From Lepas anatifera (Eukaryota > Arthropoda > Thecostraca > Lepadidae), in NCBI GenBank assembly GCA_034440635.1, contig JAOTON010000455.1, forward strand, positions 186,001-250,000: a stretch of 64,000 nt of DNA. Direction: 5' to 3'. Shown here piece after piece: positions 35,501 to 46,360 of the stretch; the first letter of the stretch is position 1; the number at the start of each line of letters is the position of its first letter. Both the position numbers and the translations under genes were made by a program. Below the pieces are notes generated by a model, which ran no database searches, was not told where the DNA came from, and saw nothing but the letters and a program-made list of their open reading frames with translations.

Positions 35501-38500
35501 GTAGACTGGCAAATATCCACTCCCAGAGATACTGAGCAGCAGTCGGCTCAAACTGTGGTTCGTTAAACAGTTTGGCACACATACGGAACGGTATAGCGTA
35601 GAAAAAACGATCCACCTCAATACACAACTGATTTGGCGTCCCGTTACTCTATGCTGGTGTTACTTCGTGGCTAACTGAACATAGGAAGTGGCAGTGTACG
35701 ATTTGACGAACCTTATCTCCGTGATGGGAAAATGCAATGTGAAGCAGAAACGAGCCGCGAAAAACAAACGCGTTAGACCAAACCAGACGCGTTAGACCAA
35801 ACCAGACTCCTTTGTTAAAAATCGTTGCTAGAGATTACAGGGAGTTCATCGGATTTAAATTTAAATTATAATAAGTGAAGTAAAACCAGGTCCCCCATGT
35901 TAACATACATGGGAAAAATGGGTAGCCCCCATTGTATGTAATGTAATACGACTGTAATACGACTTCCTCTTACACGCAAGATAAAACTACTACGGAACAG
36001 ATACTCCTAAAAATACTAATAAAAAACAACTACGTTGTATTTCGCTCACTAACGATTGTGCAACAAGAAAAGCCTGTCACCTTTGGTTGTCTCGTCTCAC
36101 AGATACGTCTCTCCTGTACAGGCGCAGGGATTGGGACCAGCCCCTGGGCGGAACTCACAGGCGTCTGATGCCAGCGTCGGTACAACCGCGTAACACCAGC
36201 TCTCGCCACAGAGCGCCGTCCATTCCCTGCACCTCCGGACACAGCCTCAGACCCTGCACCAGGTCACACACGGGTCAGAGTCCACTGTGCACTGACTGAG
36301 GAGTTGCAATACATAGCGGCTTTGTCGGATATGGAACACCCTGCATCATTATATTCTGATACATTTGGGACTTGGTGTCGGCGGTCTGTATAATTACAGC
36401 TCTAGGAGCGCCGAAAGCTGGGAGGGGGACGCGCCTCCCACTGGTCAACCAATAGTGAAGCACCCCCCAAAAAAGACAACAGCAGGGTATATTCAGTGTT
36501 CTTCCTCATCCCAGCGCAGACTTACGCCAATGCTATCACTCATCTGTACTTTTCATGTATGTATGGGCTGTCGAACAGCCGGTCCTCGTTGCTTAGACGG
36601 TCCTTCGCGCAGCACAGACCAATGCAGCCAACTGACCAATAAAGCTCAGGTGACCTCACACAACAGTGACGACCGTGGTCAGCGCCAACTCTTGGCGGAG
36701 CGGATTTAGGGCGATGTGATGTGTGGTTGTGCGCTGGGTGAATAGCGATATGTGTATTTTAAGTGATTATTTCTTAATGTACGATTTTAACTGGTTTGTG
36801 TTGTATGAGTGTGTCGCCTAACTATATCCCCAACCATTAATAGCTTGACGTAGGGTCCTAATAGCCACAACTGTTCTTTTAACTGTGGATGACTCTGAAT
36901 AAAGTCTTTTTTTGTCTTTGTATTGTAAACCGGGTCCGACGCACACCCGCGAAAATAACTGGCGTTTTCGAGCAGCGGGTAAATACTATGGCAATAATCG
37001 TATTGCTGCACTTACGCTCTCAACAACGGGTACAGGTTTCCAGCGTTTTCTTTTCTCTTTTACGTGCTGCAAAGTCTGAGGCCGCGGTATGCCTCTCCTT
37101 CGTCGTTGCCTAAAAACAAACAACAGCGCACTAAGAAAAACAACTTGTCAAACAAAACACCCAATTAAAAAACATCAAAACCAAGAGCTTAAGCGCTCCG
37201 GTATTTGTATGTACCAGTTGTTACCAGTAACAGTATATTACTTCCCCTTTCAACTCAATTTAAGATATGAACATAAAAGAGAACATGCGTGTTCACATGA
37301 CGTGATAAACCAAGCTATACATGAATAGATGGAAAGAGGCAGACATTATGACGAAATGAGCTGAACATGTACGTAAAACAAATATGTTCACCTTAAAGGG
37401 AATGCGGCACCTTTCTAACGTGGTTATAACAGAGATAGCCAAATTGTAAAGCATGTCAGAAAACCCGGTCCACCATATTTAATTTGTCTTGAAACTCAAA
37501 ATTTCCGTAGAGAAAAGCTAAAAACTACCTGAAATGTACCCTCAGCAGCAGGCCACAGTCGTCATGGCTGTTGGTGTGACGACATATGCTGACGTCACGG
37601 TGAGCATCAGCCAATCGGAGCCCTTGAAGCCTATTGAATATGGTAGTGCTTGCTAGATCATGACATCATCCACAGGCAGATAATTTTTTCCCTAGAGGTG
37701 CATTTTAAAAATAAAAATATTGAGCTTCTTGTACATTTTTCAGAGAAACCATAGACGATTCCATGATTTTCGGCTAAAAGTACCCCTAATTACACTAAAT
37801 ACCAGGATTCGACCAAGGTGCCACATTCCTTTTACAGAAAACAGCACAGACCAAAAATATAGATAAGCGACCTGAAACATGTTCATTGCTCAACTACATG
37901 GGATATTCCCAACTTAATCCACAACACGGCCTAAACAATGAAAGTGTACACATAAAAGGGCCGAAGGATGGGTGCATACATACTCGAACAAGTCGGTTTC
38001 GCATGACTCCACTCGTCCGCAAATAACGCTTTGTAGTTTATCGTGGCCCGCCCTGGGTTTGACGCCAGTATAAGCAGGGACAAACTCCCAAATGGGAGCG
38101 TGGAGTCCGCTCATGTAATGATAATTTGGTGAAGGATAAGGATATTGTGCTGAAGTCGTCATATAATATAATTTATATAACTTGTTTGCACGTGTTTGTG
38201 AAATTAAATGGAATGCCACACTCAGATCATGCAGCTTAGTCAACATTGCTACAAAGAGCATGTATCCTACAGCTGAAAAATTACGTCTGCTTCCATTTCC
38301 AGGAACACATTTCAGCTGGCAGCATAAGAGCCCTCGCCAACGTGGAACTCTCACCTGATTGTTTTCTGTACGAACTCCAGGTCGTCTTTGTCAAGCTCAT
38401 CATCTTTTAACAGCTTGAGGCTCTCGAAATCACCCAGAAAGACTGATCTGCTCGAGGTGCCGCGCCTCGGGAGGACCGCTCCTTCCTCTTCCTCCTCAGC

Positions 38501-41500
38501 CATGGTGACGTCATGCTCGGTAGTGACGTCATGGTCAGAAGTGGCGTCATGGTCGGTGGTGACGCCGTCCTCCTCATCTTCCGAAAGCCAGACGCTGATC
38601 CTGCAAACGGCAGCATGGTACGTGCATTTGGCTGGGCCCCCAAACAAAAGAATAGGCCGTTTCCAGAAACTAAAAAACGGGTGGAGACTACCCAGTGAAA
38701 TCTCCAGTTTCCGTGACGGCTCAGCGACTATTTAGTCAGACTGAGCCGTCAGAAACCATCCAGCGTCATTTGTCCAGCAAGTGCTAACATCTTCACCATT
38801 TACAACAACATCGGGATCACTGAGCCCCCACATCAGACTCCGGACAAAACAAATAGCAGCGTTAAACACCCAGACGCTTATGCACGGCGAGAAAACGGAT
38901 TCTTCATTACAGGGCGAGAGTGGCAATAGATATCGCCCAGGCCCATCAGAGCGTCGAAACGAGGTTAGAAACGCCACCCTCCACCCCAACTGCGGCGGGC
39001 TACACCTCACTATAAGATTACTCACGTGCCGCCGTCCTCCGACTCCGGTCGTGACCTCTCCGCGCCAGGAACCCTCCCCGATCCGGCGGCTGCCAAACCA
39101 ACGGTGAAATCAGACTCAGGGGCACGCGGTGCTAGCTCACTTCAAAACGCACGGGAAACCGGCACTGACAACGAGACATCACAGGAAACTGGCCCCGCCG
39201 TACATACGATACGATGGAAACTATACAAATGGGTTCTGTGGACTGAGTTACCAGCCCAGCGAACGCCGGCTTTTTCTTTGGCCAGCAATATTTGTGAAGA
39301 GGAAGAGGCAAAGGGAATTTCCCCCGAACGGAATTCACTTGTGGAGACAGAGAAATGTCCCCCCAATACCACATCATCACTGACACCACGATCATATGAT
39401 CCACACTTTCTGAGCCGAAAACAAATCAGCACAGACAAACCATCGAAAACAGAGACAAGCAAGCGGATAAAATGAACGGTCCATCGCACAGAGATACGTG
39501 ATACATCACATTTAATTTCAAACATGCCAGATGCTAAGTTCTTAACCTGTAACATTTCATTTGAAGCTGAAGCAAGTAAACTGGCTTTGTTTGCTGACCG
39601 CCGAAACATGACAGACGACGATTCATAATGGGGTCCCCAGCTTTTGTTGGGGGAGGATGTAGAACGATACCCCGAACTTGGAAATCTTACATCACTGCCA
39701 AACATTCCCAGTTGGATGATTCCGAAGAATCGAATAGCACTTCCTTCTGGGAAATCAACTGAATATGAGCCTGCGTCGACTGCGCGGATTGCCCGGATGT
39801 TTCCGACTACAGGACAGCTGAGATGTGCCCATTCCAGCAGGACAGCTGAGATGTTCTCCCATTACAATAGGACAGATGGGGTGTTACCAATTACAACAGT
39901 ACAGCTGGGGTGTTAAAAATTACAGCAGGACAGCTGGGGTGTGGCCCACTACAACAGGACAGCTGGGGTGATACCCATTACAACAGGACAGCTGGGGTGT
40001 TACACATTACAGCAGGACAGCTGGGGTGTGACCCATTACAACAGGACAGCTGGGGTGTTACCAATTACAACAGTACAGCTGGGATGTTAACAATTACAGC
40101 AGGACAGCTGGGGTGTGGCCCACTACAACAGGACAGCTGGGGTGATACCCATTACAATAGGACAGCTGGGGTGTTACCAATTACAACAGGACAGCTGGGG
40201 TGTTACCAATTACAGCAGGACAGCTGGGAAGTTACCCATTACAGCAGGACAGCTCGGGTGCTGCCCCCTTACAACAATTCACTTCCCGAGAGACTAGTTC
40301 GAGTGTCATGGTTCTCAATTGTTTGGACTTTTACATGACATTATTCAGTCATAATTGGAAAACCAAGAAAGGGACAGCTTGTCCTCCTTGATGCCATTTC
40401 CTGACTCTAAGGGTCTAAGACATCATCATCATCCGTGGAGTTTAAGGGCGCGTCGACAGTGACGGTCATTTTGTGCCCATATCTATGTCCTTGTTATTAG
40501 TTAAAAAGCAAGCGGCATCGGAGAGCAGCGTCGGCAACGACATCTAAAGCACCAAAAATGGTATGTAAAACATCGGCCTAGCCCTCGCACATACACACCG
40601 GTAGGTCGGAAGTGAGTGAAATCCTGCGCGAACAAAGATACATAGGGGAACATAGGTTCGAAATGGTTTAGGGAACATAGGTTCCCTAAACCATTTCGGC
40701 ACCAAGTATCTACTGCTCACACGGTGTGACCACCTGGAGAGTATATGACGTTGAAATTCACACTGGTCAAGAAAAAGACCATGTTGCAGATATCCACCGA
40801 TCGGGATTCTCCACAGAGCGCCTCCATAATGGGGGCATCGGGCAGATAACGCGCTCTTTCGATCTCATGATCGCGACAGTCAATCAGCACATGCCTGGTC
40901 GTCAGTCGGTCACCGCAGCGTTGACACGTCGGCGGGCCGTCACCGCCAAGGTGGTGTGAGTGAGTCGCGTGCGTATGACCAATGTCTAAGACAGTCAGGG
41001 TCAGGATCTCAGCTCTGTTACAGTACAATTCACATTTGTCACACACGGTGACCCCAGAACAACCCACACCTTGTTATTGGCCACTGCAGTCGAGGCATCC
41101 TTAAACCCCAACTATGATGATGATGTTGTTCTTGGTGCCGACTCACTGTGGCTGGTTTCGTCTTCAGTCTGGTGAATGACGATGTGGTAGTCCCTGGAGT
41201 AGTCATGCTCGGGCAGCTCGTGCTTTGTGTGATGCCAGTTCTCGACTTCTCGCTGAGACGTCGACGGAGAATCCTTCAGATGTATCCCACTGCATAACAA
41301 AAATACCAACAGGGCTGACTCAAAACATTCACGGGCAGCTTACTCTTAATACCATGACAGCAGTTCTACTTGCTTTCCATCAGAAAGAGGTGCAGGTTGT
41401 TCAATATCCACCATACTATATTTGTTATATACATTAGCTTCCGATTTGAGATTCCAGTTGTCAGAATTCAAGCACACAGTTATCAGCAAACCTGGTTCCC

Positions 41501-41955
41501 TCTGACCATTGATAATGTGGACATCTTGTTTTGCATCCAAAACTGTCTCTGCCGCTTAAGTTAACCAAAGTCACAAAGCAGAAAAAGGTTTTGAAAGGGG
41601 ACTGGTCAAATCTGCATGAGACTGAAAGATGCCACCTAAGCCGGAGAAAACCAGTCTAAGCCAAAAAGCAGATCAATGGCCTTGATCACAAAAAAACCTA
41701 TGGAGAGCTAGCCTCCCTGAGCCTTCCCTGAAAAATGACATACTTTAAAACTTACTGTGCATCAGAAAAGAAGAGTATAAGCTTCAACAAGAGCCTGTTG
41801 TCGGAGTTGATTCTGAGAGCAGTCTTCAGTTCTGCCCAAATCTTTGCATTTTCTTTGTTAAGTCCAATGATTGAACTACTGGAGATATTACATTCAGCAG
41901 ACTTGAGAACAATGGGAGGCATTGCCTTATATCTTCCCTTGGTTAGATATGTTTT
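31211..41955 (-). CDS. C2H2 zinc-finger protein, multi-exon (possible first exon at 44246-44314)
   Basis: Minus-strand exons in order: (44246-44314), 41756-41955, 41147-41289, 39026-39089, 38355-38600, 36159-36245, 35292-35531, 33293-33679, 32920-33085, 32175-32267, 31211-31429. All junctions are GT-AG and phases close, giving about 637 residues with the candidate first exon. The N-terminal half is acidic and Ser/Thr-rich with no domain I recognise. The C-terminal half has about ten C2H2 fingers (one degenerate, the last CCHC). Four introns cut inside fingers, and pairing ligands across the splices restores proper CxxC...HxxxH spacing, which strongly supports the chain. Probably a nuclear DNA-binding protein; the target is unknown and no orthologue is recognised. 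Confidence 0.8.
31430..32174 (-). other. Intron in zinc-finger gene
   Basis: No element recognised. Confidence 0.7.
32175..32267 (-). CDS. Zinc-finger gene exon
   Basis: Acceptor TGTGCGCAG, donor AGCCTG|GTCAGT. 31 residues: ANTSSRYHNHMDSH finishes the previous finger, CQICGEVFNSL starts the next. Phase 0 both ends. Confidence 0.82.
32478..32545. repeat. (AT)n microsatellite
   Basis: About 34 perfect AT dinucleotides. Confidence 0.98.
32702..32836. mobile_element. hAT-type MITE (CAxTGGCGGATCC ends)
   Basis: Left end CATTGGCGGATCCAGG, right end CCTGTATCCGCCACTG, inverted with two mismatches. This end type is shared with the element at 44458-45258. No clear 8-bp duplication. Confidence 0.65.
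32920..33085 (-). CDS. Zinc-finger gene exon
   Basis: Acceptor CTGCCGGCAG, donor TACCAG|GTAGTG. Completes the split finger (MLEHVERH), encodes a full finger (CDQCPQRSRIFRTMVDHMRGH begins here; Cx2C x12 Hx3H) and starts the next (CAICGYQ). Phase 2 in, phase 0 out. Confidence 0.85.
33293..33679 (-). CDS. Zinc-finger gene exon (central fingers)
   Basis: Acceptor CATTTCAG, donor CTTCAG|GTGAGA. Contains a degenerate finger (CALCFHMTPFC...), two good fingers (CDTCGEEFQAEPQLEKH, CVMCGETVLGQQRYIRH) and the start of another (CSTCPNFR) completed in the next exon. Confidence 0.88.
33680..35291 (-). other. Intron in zinc-finger gene, mostly minisatellite
   Basis: The array at 33905-35320 fills most of this intron, up to and across the 5' splice site. 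Confidence 0.85.
33905..35320. repeat. Minisatellite made from an exon-intron donor boundary
   Basis: About 40 units of roughly 32 bp; on the plus strand CTTCCCAGAAGTGCCCGGCC and then ACACCACT(T/C)ACT. The first unit on the minus strand is the real exon end plus donor: CACTTCTGGGAAGA|GTAAGT. Several units (near 34014, 34295, 34620, 34855) keep the exact exon-type sequence GTGCCGCGACAC; most have GTGCCCGGCCAC. The donor reads GTAAGT or GTGAGT in most units. The 357-519 aa plus-strand frames here are repeat artefacts. Confidence 0.93.
35292..35531 (-). CDS. Zinc-finger gene exon (first finger, split by intron)
   Basis: Acceptor TGCTGCTCAG, donor GGGAAGA|GTAAGT. Ends in the finger CSICGHRKFRTRLEVSRHF. 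The second histidine comes from the next exon (EEHPE), giving Cx2C x13 H x4 H. The last 23 exon bases and the donor are the seed of the minisatellite in the following intron. Confidence 0.8.
36159..36245 (-). CDS. Zinc-finger gene exon (leucine-rich segment)
   Basis: Donor GACGCCT|GTGAGT. The acceptor used here (GGTCTGAG, AG at 36247-36246) keeps the frame. A slightly better-looking acceptor 8 nt upstream (GGTGCAG) would break it. Encodes LCPEVQGMDGALWRELVLRG and then CTDAGIRR. Confidence 0.55.
36246..38354 (-). other. Intron in zinc-finger gene with TTAA-flanked MITE
   Basis: Contains the MITE copy at 37393-37834. A 69-nt exon-like stretch (37984-38052, phase-neutral, CAG acceptor and GTATGT donor) could be a cassette exon, but nothing else supports it. 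Confidence 0.5.
37393..37834. mobile_element. TTAA-flanked MITE, copy 2 (inverted relative to copy 1)
   Basis: Ends TTAAAGGGAATGCGGCACC and GGTGCCACATTCCTTTTA. The right target site has decayed to TTTA. The interior matches the reverse complement of 27240-27684, including CATATGCTGACGTCAC and GCATCAGCCAATCG. Confidence 0.8.
38355..38600 (-). CDS. Zinc-finger gene exon (acidic repeat region)
   Basis: Acceptor GTTTGCAG, donor ATCAG|GTGAGA. Encodes WLSEDEEDGVTTDHDATSDH and further TxxHDVT repeats, a run of glutamates, then LLKDDELDKDDLEFVQKTI. The 18-bp coding repeats contain TGACGTCA, so they look like CRE sites, but the coding repeat explains them. Confidence 0.65.
39026..39089 (-). CDS. Zinc-finger gene exon (short linker)
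   Basis: Acceptor TTTGGCAG, donor GGCAC|GTGAGT. 64 nt encoding AGSGRVPGAERSRPESEDGG. Chosen because its phases (1 in, 2 out) are exactly what the flanking exons need; no homology supports it. Confidence 0.55.
39805..40275. repeat. 29-bp minisatellite
   Basis: About 16 units of GGACAGCTGGGGTGTTACCC followed by ATTACAACA, with variants GTTACCAA, GTGGCCC and GATACCC. Confidence 0.92.
40417..41067 (-). mobile_element. RNase H-type LINE, 3' end fragment (family C)
   Basis: The minus strand encodes a LINE ORF2 C-terminus with a CCHC finger (CQRCGDRLTTRHVLIDC) and an end NFNVIYSPGGHTV. This layout matches the C-terminus of the intact LINE (CQRCAAPLSVRHVLVSC ... FDPG) but is diverged. Downstream at 40420-40485 is the shared 3' tail: (ATC)n, TTTAAGGGCGCG and TTTTGTGCCCAT. 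Confidence 0.8.
41147..41289 (-). CDS. Zinc-finger gene exon (acidic, His-rich segment)
   Basis: Acceptor TTATGCAG, donor CCACA|GTGAGT. Encodes GIHLKDSPSTSQREVENWHH and then an E/D/H-rich stretch with HIVIHQTEDETSH. Phase 2 in, phase 1 out. Confidence 0.65.
41756..41955 (-). CDS. Zinc-finger gene exon (N-terminal region)
   Basis: Acceptor CTACTCCTAG, donor GCACA|GTAAGT (phase 2). Open from the acceptor; an internal ATG at 41922 starts MPPIVLKSAECNISSSSIIG, followed by a helical segment with KIWAELKTALRI. If the upstream candidate exon is false, this ATG is the likely start. Confidence 0.6.
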
Positions 41956-43240
41956 CTAGGAGTAGGTAACAATCACTTTAACACTGGAAATAAACAGGAA
42001 AAATGTTACATCTGTGCTATATGAATAGAATGATGAGCACATCACTAACCCTATAACTAATGAAGAATGTGTACATGCCAAAACAATTATTAGCAAGAAA
42101 ACTGGATGACTCACCCATAGCTTCCCTTGGCATATAAAATGGGCAATATTTATCTTACAATAAGCTGTTGAAATGATACTTAGTTTGGCGAAACTGGGTA
42201 AAATTACCACTTATGCATGATACTTTCTATGCAAAAGTATTCCATCTTTGGTTTGTTCTTGTTACTCACAAATTATTATGAGATTAACTGTATCTGGCAT
42301 TGTCATCATTTCTGGCACTCATTACTAATCAGTGGTGCCAGCAGTGAGGTGTACTAATGCTTACATTGAATTTTTTTGGGACTTGGCGATTTGGTGCCAA
42401 AAATGGTGCACATCAATGAGAGTTAGGTGGCAAGGGTCAGGAACCATTTTGTATAGGCTTAAAGTTAAGGTCCAAATGTGATCTGATGTGTGTATGGGGG
42501 AGGGGGCATTGTATGTTTGTATGTTTGTATGTATGCATGTATGAGATGATGAGATTAAGTATGTTGAGATCTGATGATGAGAGGAGATGAGTGTTTAAAT
42601 GAGATGATCATCATACTGATGTATTGATGATGAATAAATAAATGCTGAGTAAAAAAGTAATATTTTTGCTTCCTTCAGTCTTACCAATTGTTATCCATAC
42701 CATATCAATACCAACAAAAATACCTTATACCTTATGGTCATCGCCAACTGAGGCCACTTAAGGCCTAAGAGGACCGAGCATAACAAGCTCTGATTATTGA
42801 GCATCACAAAAGAGTTTATTATTCCTTTTTTCTCAGTGCTTGCGTCTACACAGTTGGTCCAGTGGTGTCAGTCTCTGTCTCAAGGTTTTCTTGCTTGTTC
42901 AAAAGATATGCTCCATGTTACCCAAACCTGTAATTCTGCTGCAATAAATATCATCAAAACCTGCCACTTTGAGCAGACTTGCTCCAATCTGCCTGATATT
43001 GAAATCCAGCCAAGGGACACATTTTTCTCCCAAGGGACCACATAGACGATCACAGGCAATTTCTATAACCTTTTTGACCCCAAGGGAAATGGTATTATGG
43101 AAGATTTAACAGTTGGATAGTAACACAGGCAGAAAGGAGATTAACACAAACCATGTGAGAAGGATCCAACAGGTTCTAACCCCAAAAATATGGATATCCA
43201 CCAATGAGCACATTGATAAACACCATGAAAAGTGCTAAGT
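41956..43240. other. Non-coding stretch
   Basis: AT-rich, with simple ATGTATG/GATGA runs at 42500-42640. No gene recognised; if the first exon at 44246-44314 is real, this is intron. Confidence 0.5.
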
Positions 43241-43248
43241 ACCCCACC

Positions 43249-43998
43249 CAGAGTTGTATATTTCAGAATTTTCTTGAGTCGACTCAACTCAAGTTCTGAG
43301 AGCAGTTGACTCAACTCTGACTCAACTCATGATCAAGAGTTCAGTGAGTTGTCTCAACTCTGCCTCACTGTCTAAATTCATTCGACTCAACTCTGACTCA
43401 ACTCATGACTCAACTCAACTCAATCTTTGACTCATTTGCAAAATGAAATAAATACATGATAAATATATAAATATAAAAAGGTAAAGAAGTAATATTAAAT
43501 ATTGAAGATGAGAAGTTTAGTTTTGAAATGTATTTTATAGTGCATTCCACAACTTCAAAGCCAGTGATAGGAACCTGTTTAAATTTTGAGTGCATGTATA
43601 ATTCATGCCTAGGGATTCCTTCAGACCGGATGGGCCTTTTAAAATAAGCAGTTGAACCATATAATTATTGGTTTATTGAAACAAATTCAAACTTTGATTT
43701 AAACAATTGAAACACTGGGGGAAAATGTTTTTAAGGAGGTTAAAGGAGGTTTGCAAAAGGTAAGCAAATTCAGACCCTTTTACTTGACAACATGTTTACC
43801 TGTTGAGCCAACTTTTTTCATCAGCTCATTTGACCCCGTCTTCACAACCCAACTCAACTCAACTCATTGATGTGTTGTGAACCAACTTAACTCAACTCAA
43901 CTCACTTGTCTAATTTTTTCGACTCAACTCAACTCAGAGTCGAATGAGTCGGAATTTGAGTTAAACCCTGACTCTGACTCGCGAGTCGCACAACTATG
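43249..43998. mobile_element. hAT-like element with GAGTCGACTC-rich ends (750 bp)
   Basis: Ends CAGAGTTGT and ACAACTATG (8 of 9 inverted). Flanks ACCCCACC (43241-43248) and ACCCCAGC (43999-44006) look like an 8-bp duplication with one change. Subterminal regions are filled with GACTCAACTC/GAGTCGACTC repeats, as in the element at 5858-7800, so the two are related. Confidence 0.72.
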
Positions 43999-44245
43999 AC
44001 CCCAGCATTTGATAGACATCATCTTTCAGGGCCTTCGATGGACATATCCGTTCAGTTTTGCATACGTTCAACAGCAGTAAGGCAGGCAGATACGAATTTC
44101 AACCGAGAACAAAAACCCAGCACCCCTATAATTACCTAAATTCAATAGACACCTGTATTTGATATAAGTATTTTTATATCTGACAGACAAATTTGAATTT
44201 TCATATTCCTTACCACAGTTCATGACACGATTTACGCGCATTTAC

Positions 44246-44314
44246 ACACGCGGAAACAGCGCCAAGCGCCAAATAGGCCGCGATTTTGCCTTGCCAGACG
44301 GTGGTGATATCCAT
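44246..44314 (-). CDS. Candidate first exon of the zinc-finger gene
   Basis: ATG at 44314 in a good start context (A at -3, G at +4). Encodes 23 residues beginning MDITTVWQGKIAAYLALG, donor TGT|GTAAAT in phase 0, matching the phase-0 acceptor of 41756-41955. The hydrophobic stretch is unusual for a zinc-finger protein, so this could be chance or belong to another transcript. Confidence 0.35.
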
Positions 44315-44457
44315 GATAATTGATTTCTTGTAGAGTACTCTAGAAAACCCCAGATCTGCTTTACGCTGCAAAACCAGAAAAGAAATTTTTCAAGATGTTC
44401 GAACCCTGCCGGACGGGACTGCTCAGTTCTATTAGTTCAGCCCAGTTCATCCTAGCA

Positions 44458-45258
44458 CAGAGGCGGATCCAAAAGGGGGAGGGTGAAAGGCCGGTCACCC
44501 ATTAGGACGCCGATGCCACCCCATGCTGATTTCTGGAGCCGAAGGTGCCCGAAATTAGTGACAGTTTGGTTTATGAATAGTGAATGTTGTAATATCTAAA
44601 CGCAAAGAATAAGCCACTTCGAAGCTGGTCTGTTCGACGATGAGCCACCCCACTTCAATGAGGAACACCCGCATAAATTTTTAACCGCCCTCTACTCTGT
44701 GTTTGGGAGCCCAGTCACAATTGAACGCCACTCATCGGCAGGGGAAAATGGATCACCTTCGTCCAGTTTTGGCCGCTCTCCTACTTAATTTGTTTCGCCC
44801 CATCCCCACCATTGCCTGCTCTTTTGCAGCCTTAGAGCGCCCCACTTCAGCCTGGATGCCCGCTGTCACCTCCGACGGCCCTCAATTTCGTGGCTGGGCG
44901 AGCCGATTTCACGACCAATCGCCCTTTTTCAGTCCTAGAGTGGCCCACAGCAACATCGATCGCTTTCATTCTCTATGTACAGCCAATGTCACAAGTACGA
45001 TTGCACACTGTCACAAAATGAGATTTTTGGTATGCTGTGGAATCCAAGATTTCGCTCCCAATTTTCACCTGAGGAGAGGAAAATTATGATATTCAGAGAT
45101 TGGGAGGTTACTTTCGGAGCTTCAAGACACAGAAATTTTTGCTCTCTCACTCTCTGCATACTTTTTTTGGTTGGCGATCTAAAATTTGTGTGAAGAGGCC
45201 ACCCCCGCCCCCCCAAATAGAAGATTGGCCCATTGGTAAAATCCTGGATCCGTCCCTG
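44458..45258. mobile_element. hAT-type element (CAGAGGCGGATCC ends)
   Basis: Left end CAGAGGCGGATCC and right end GGATCCGTCCCTG, 11 of 13 inverted. The flanks TCCTAGCA and ACCTTAGC are only roughly alike. No transposase frame. Same end family as 32702-32836. Confidence 0.6.
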
Positions 45259-45596
45259 ACCTTAGCTACTACTTATCCATACTGTCTACACCTATGCCTC
45301 CCACCCCTAACAGAGGCAGTCCCAGGATAACTGATCAGGGGGACCACTACCTGGGCTCAGGGCTGCGCAACTTTTGAACGGCAAAACATCTTCCAGGTGG
45401 GCGCCAAACCCTATCGTGGGGGTGCCGATATTCACATCCTCGTGGGTGGGAAGCAACAGTAGGCAGAGGGGAACGGGCTTGAAAATCACTAAAGCGTATT
45501 TTTATAACAATTATATGTATTAACTCTTTTATAGGAATAACACATGGAATGATCGCTCAGATTGTCTTGGTGGAGTTTGAATTTTTCACAATTTAT

Positions 45597-46360
45597 TTTG
45601 ATGATTATTGGTGTTTAAGGGCACTTCAGCTTCTTTGGCTATATGTGCCCAGCATTGTCAGGTTAGGTCAGTTCAAAATGATCTTGGTTAGCTAATAATT
45701 TTTATGCCGGAGGTGTCACCGCTAGAAAGCGTTTTGAGGGCTATAAACGATGTCAAACTTTATTTCTTTCAGGTAAGATAAAACGTGTTTGATGTCTACG
45801 ACGGGATCGTTTCCAAGACACTGCTCTAAAGAGACCGGTGGAAAGAATCGACGCATTTGCCTTTTCAGATTGTCACAGCAGTCTACCTCGGATAAAACAT
45901 GCTGGACAGTAAGGCAGTTGTCACAATGTAAACACAGGTTAGGAGTAGAGCTATTCAGGTGGTAGGCATGAGTGGCATAACAGTGCCCGATGCGGAGTCT
46001 AGGGGGGCCACCTCCTCTCTTCTGCTTTTTCTGTTGCTCGACTCCCATTTCTCAATGGAGGTGCGCAGACGTTTCATAAAGCACTCTGGCTCTGCAGCTC
46101 ACCTTGACTGCCATTCGGTCTCCTGTAGTGTTCTAAACGATGCTTTGAGGTCGTCTGAAGCCGGAATCCTAAACTGACGCGAAGGGGGTAGTATGGACGC
46201 CTCTTTCGCAACCTTATCGACTTTTTCGTTCCCTGGAATTCCAATATGGCTCGGTACCCAAAGAAAGCGCACATCAGTCCCTCTGGCGGAGATCGCTGTC
46301 AGAAGCCTTCTTATAGATGGTATAAGACAGTTTTGCTGTGGGTGATGAGATTGGAGTGCT
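45597..46360 (-). mobile_element. Older LINE (family B), 3' half, interrupted by LINE A
   Basis: The minus strand carries the end of an RNase H domain (VRFLWVPSHIGIPGNEKVDK near 46270-46200), then a C-terminal CCHC finger (CLHCDNCLTVQHVLSEVDCC) and FDIVYSPQN, with frameshifts between. The 3' end near 45600 has GATGATTATTGGTGTTTAAG. The RNase H start is found at 53335-53640, on the other side of the inserted element. Confidence 0.85.

Larger units (their letters stand above)
39090..41146 (-). other. Intron in zinc-finger gene
   Basis: Contains a 29-bp minisatellite (39805-40275) and a LINE 3' fragment (40417-41067). Confidence 0.7.

Noticed and set aside
33845..35535. Plus-strand frames of 357-519 codons with PATPLTLPRSARPHHSLFPE repeats
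   Set aside because: All three plus-strand frames are open because the 32-bp unit lacks stops; the seed of the array is the minus-strand zinc-finger exon.
37984..38052. Phase-neutral 69-nt exon candidate in the zinc-finger gene
   Set aside because: It has an acceptor and a donor but no conserved sequence, and the gene model closes without it.
38510..38580. Cluster of TGACGTCA CRE-like sites
   Set aside because: They fall in an 18-bp coding repeat of the acidic exon (DHDVT), which explains them without regulation.
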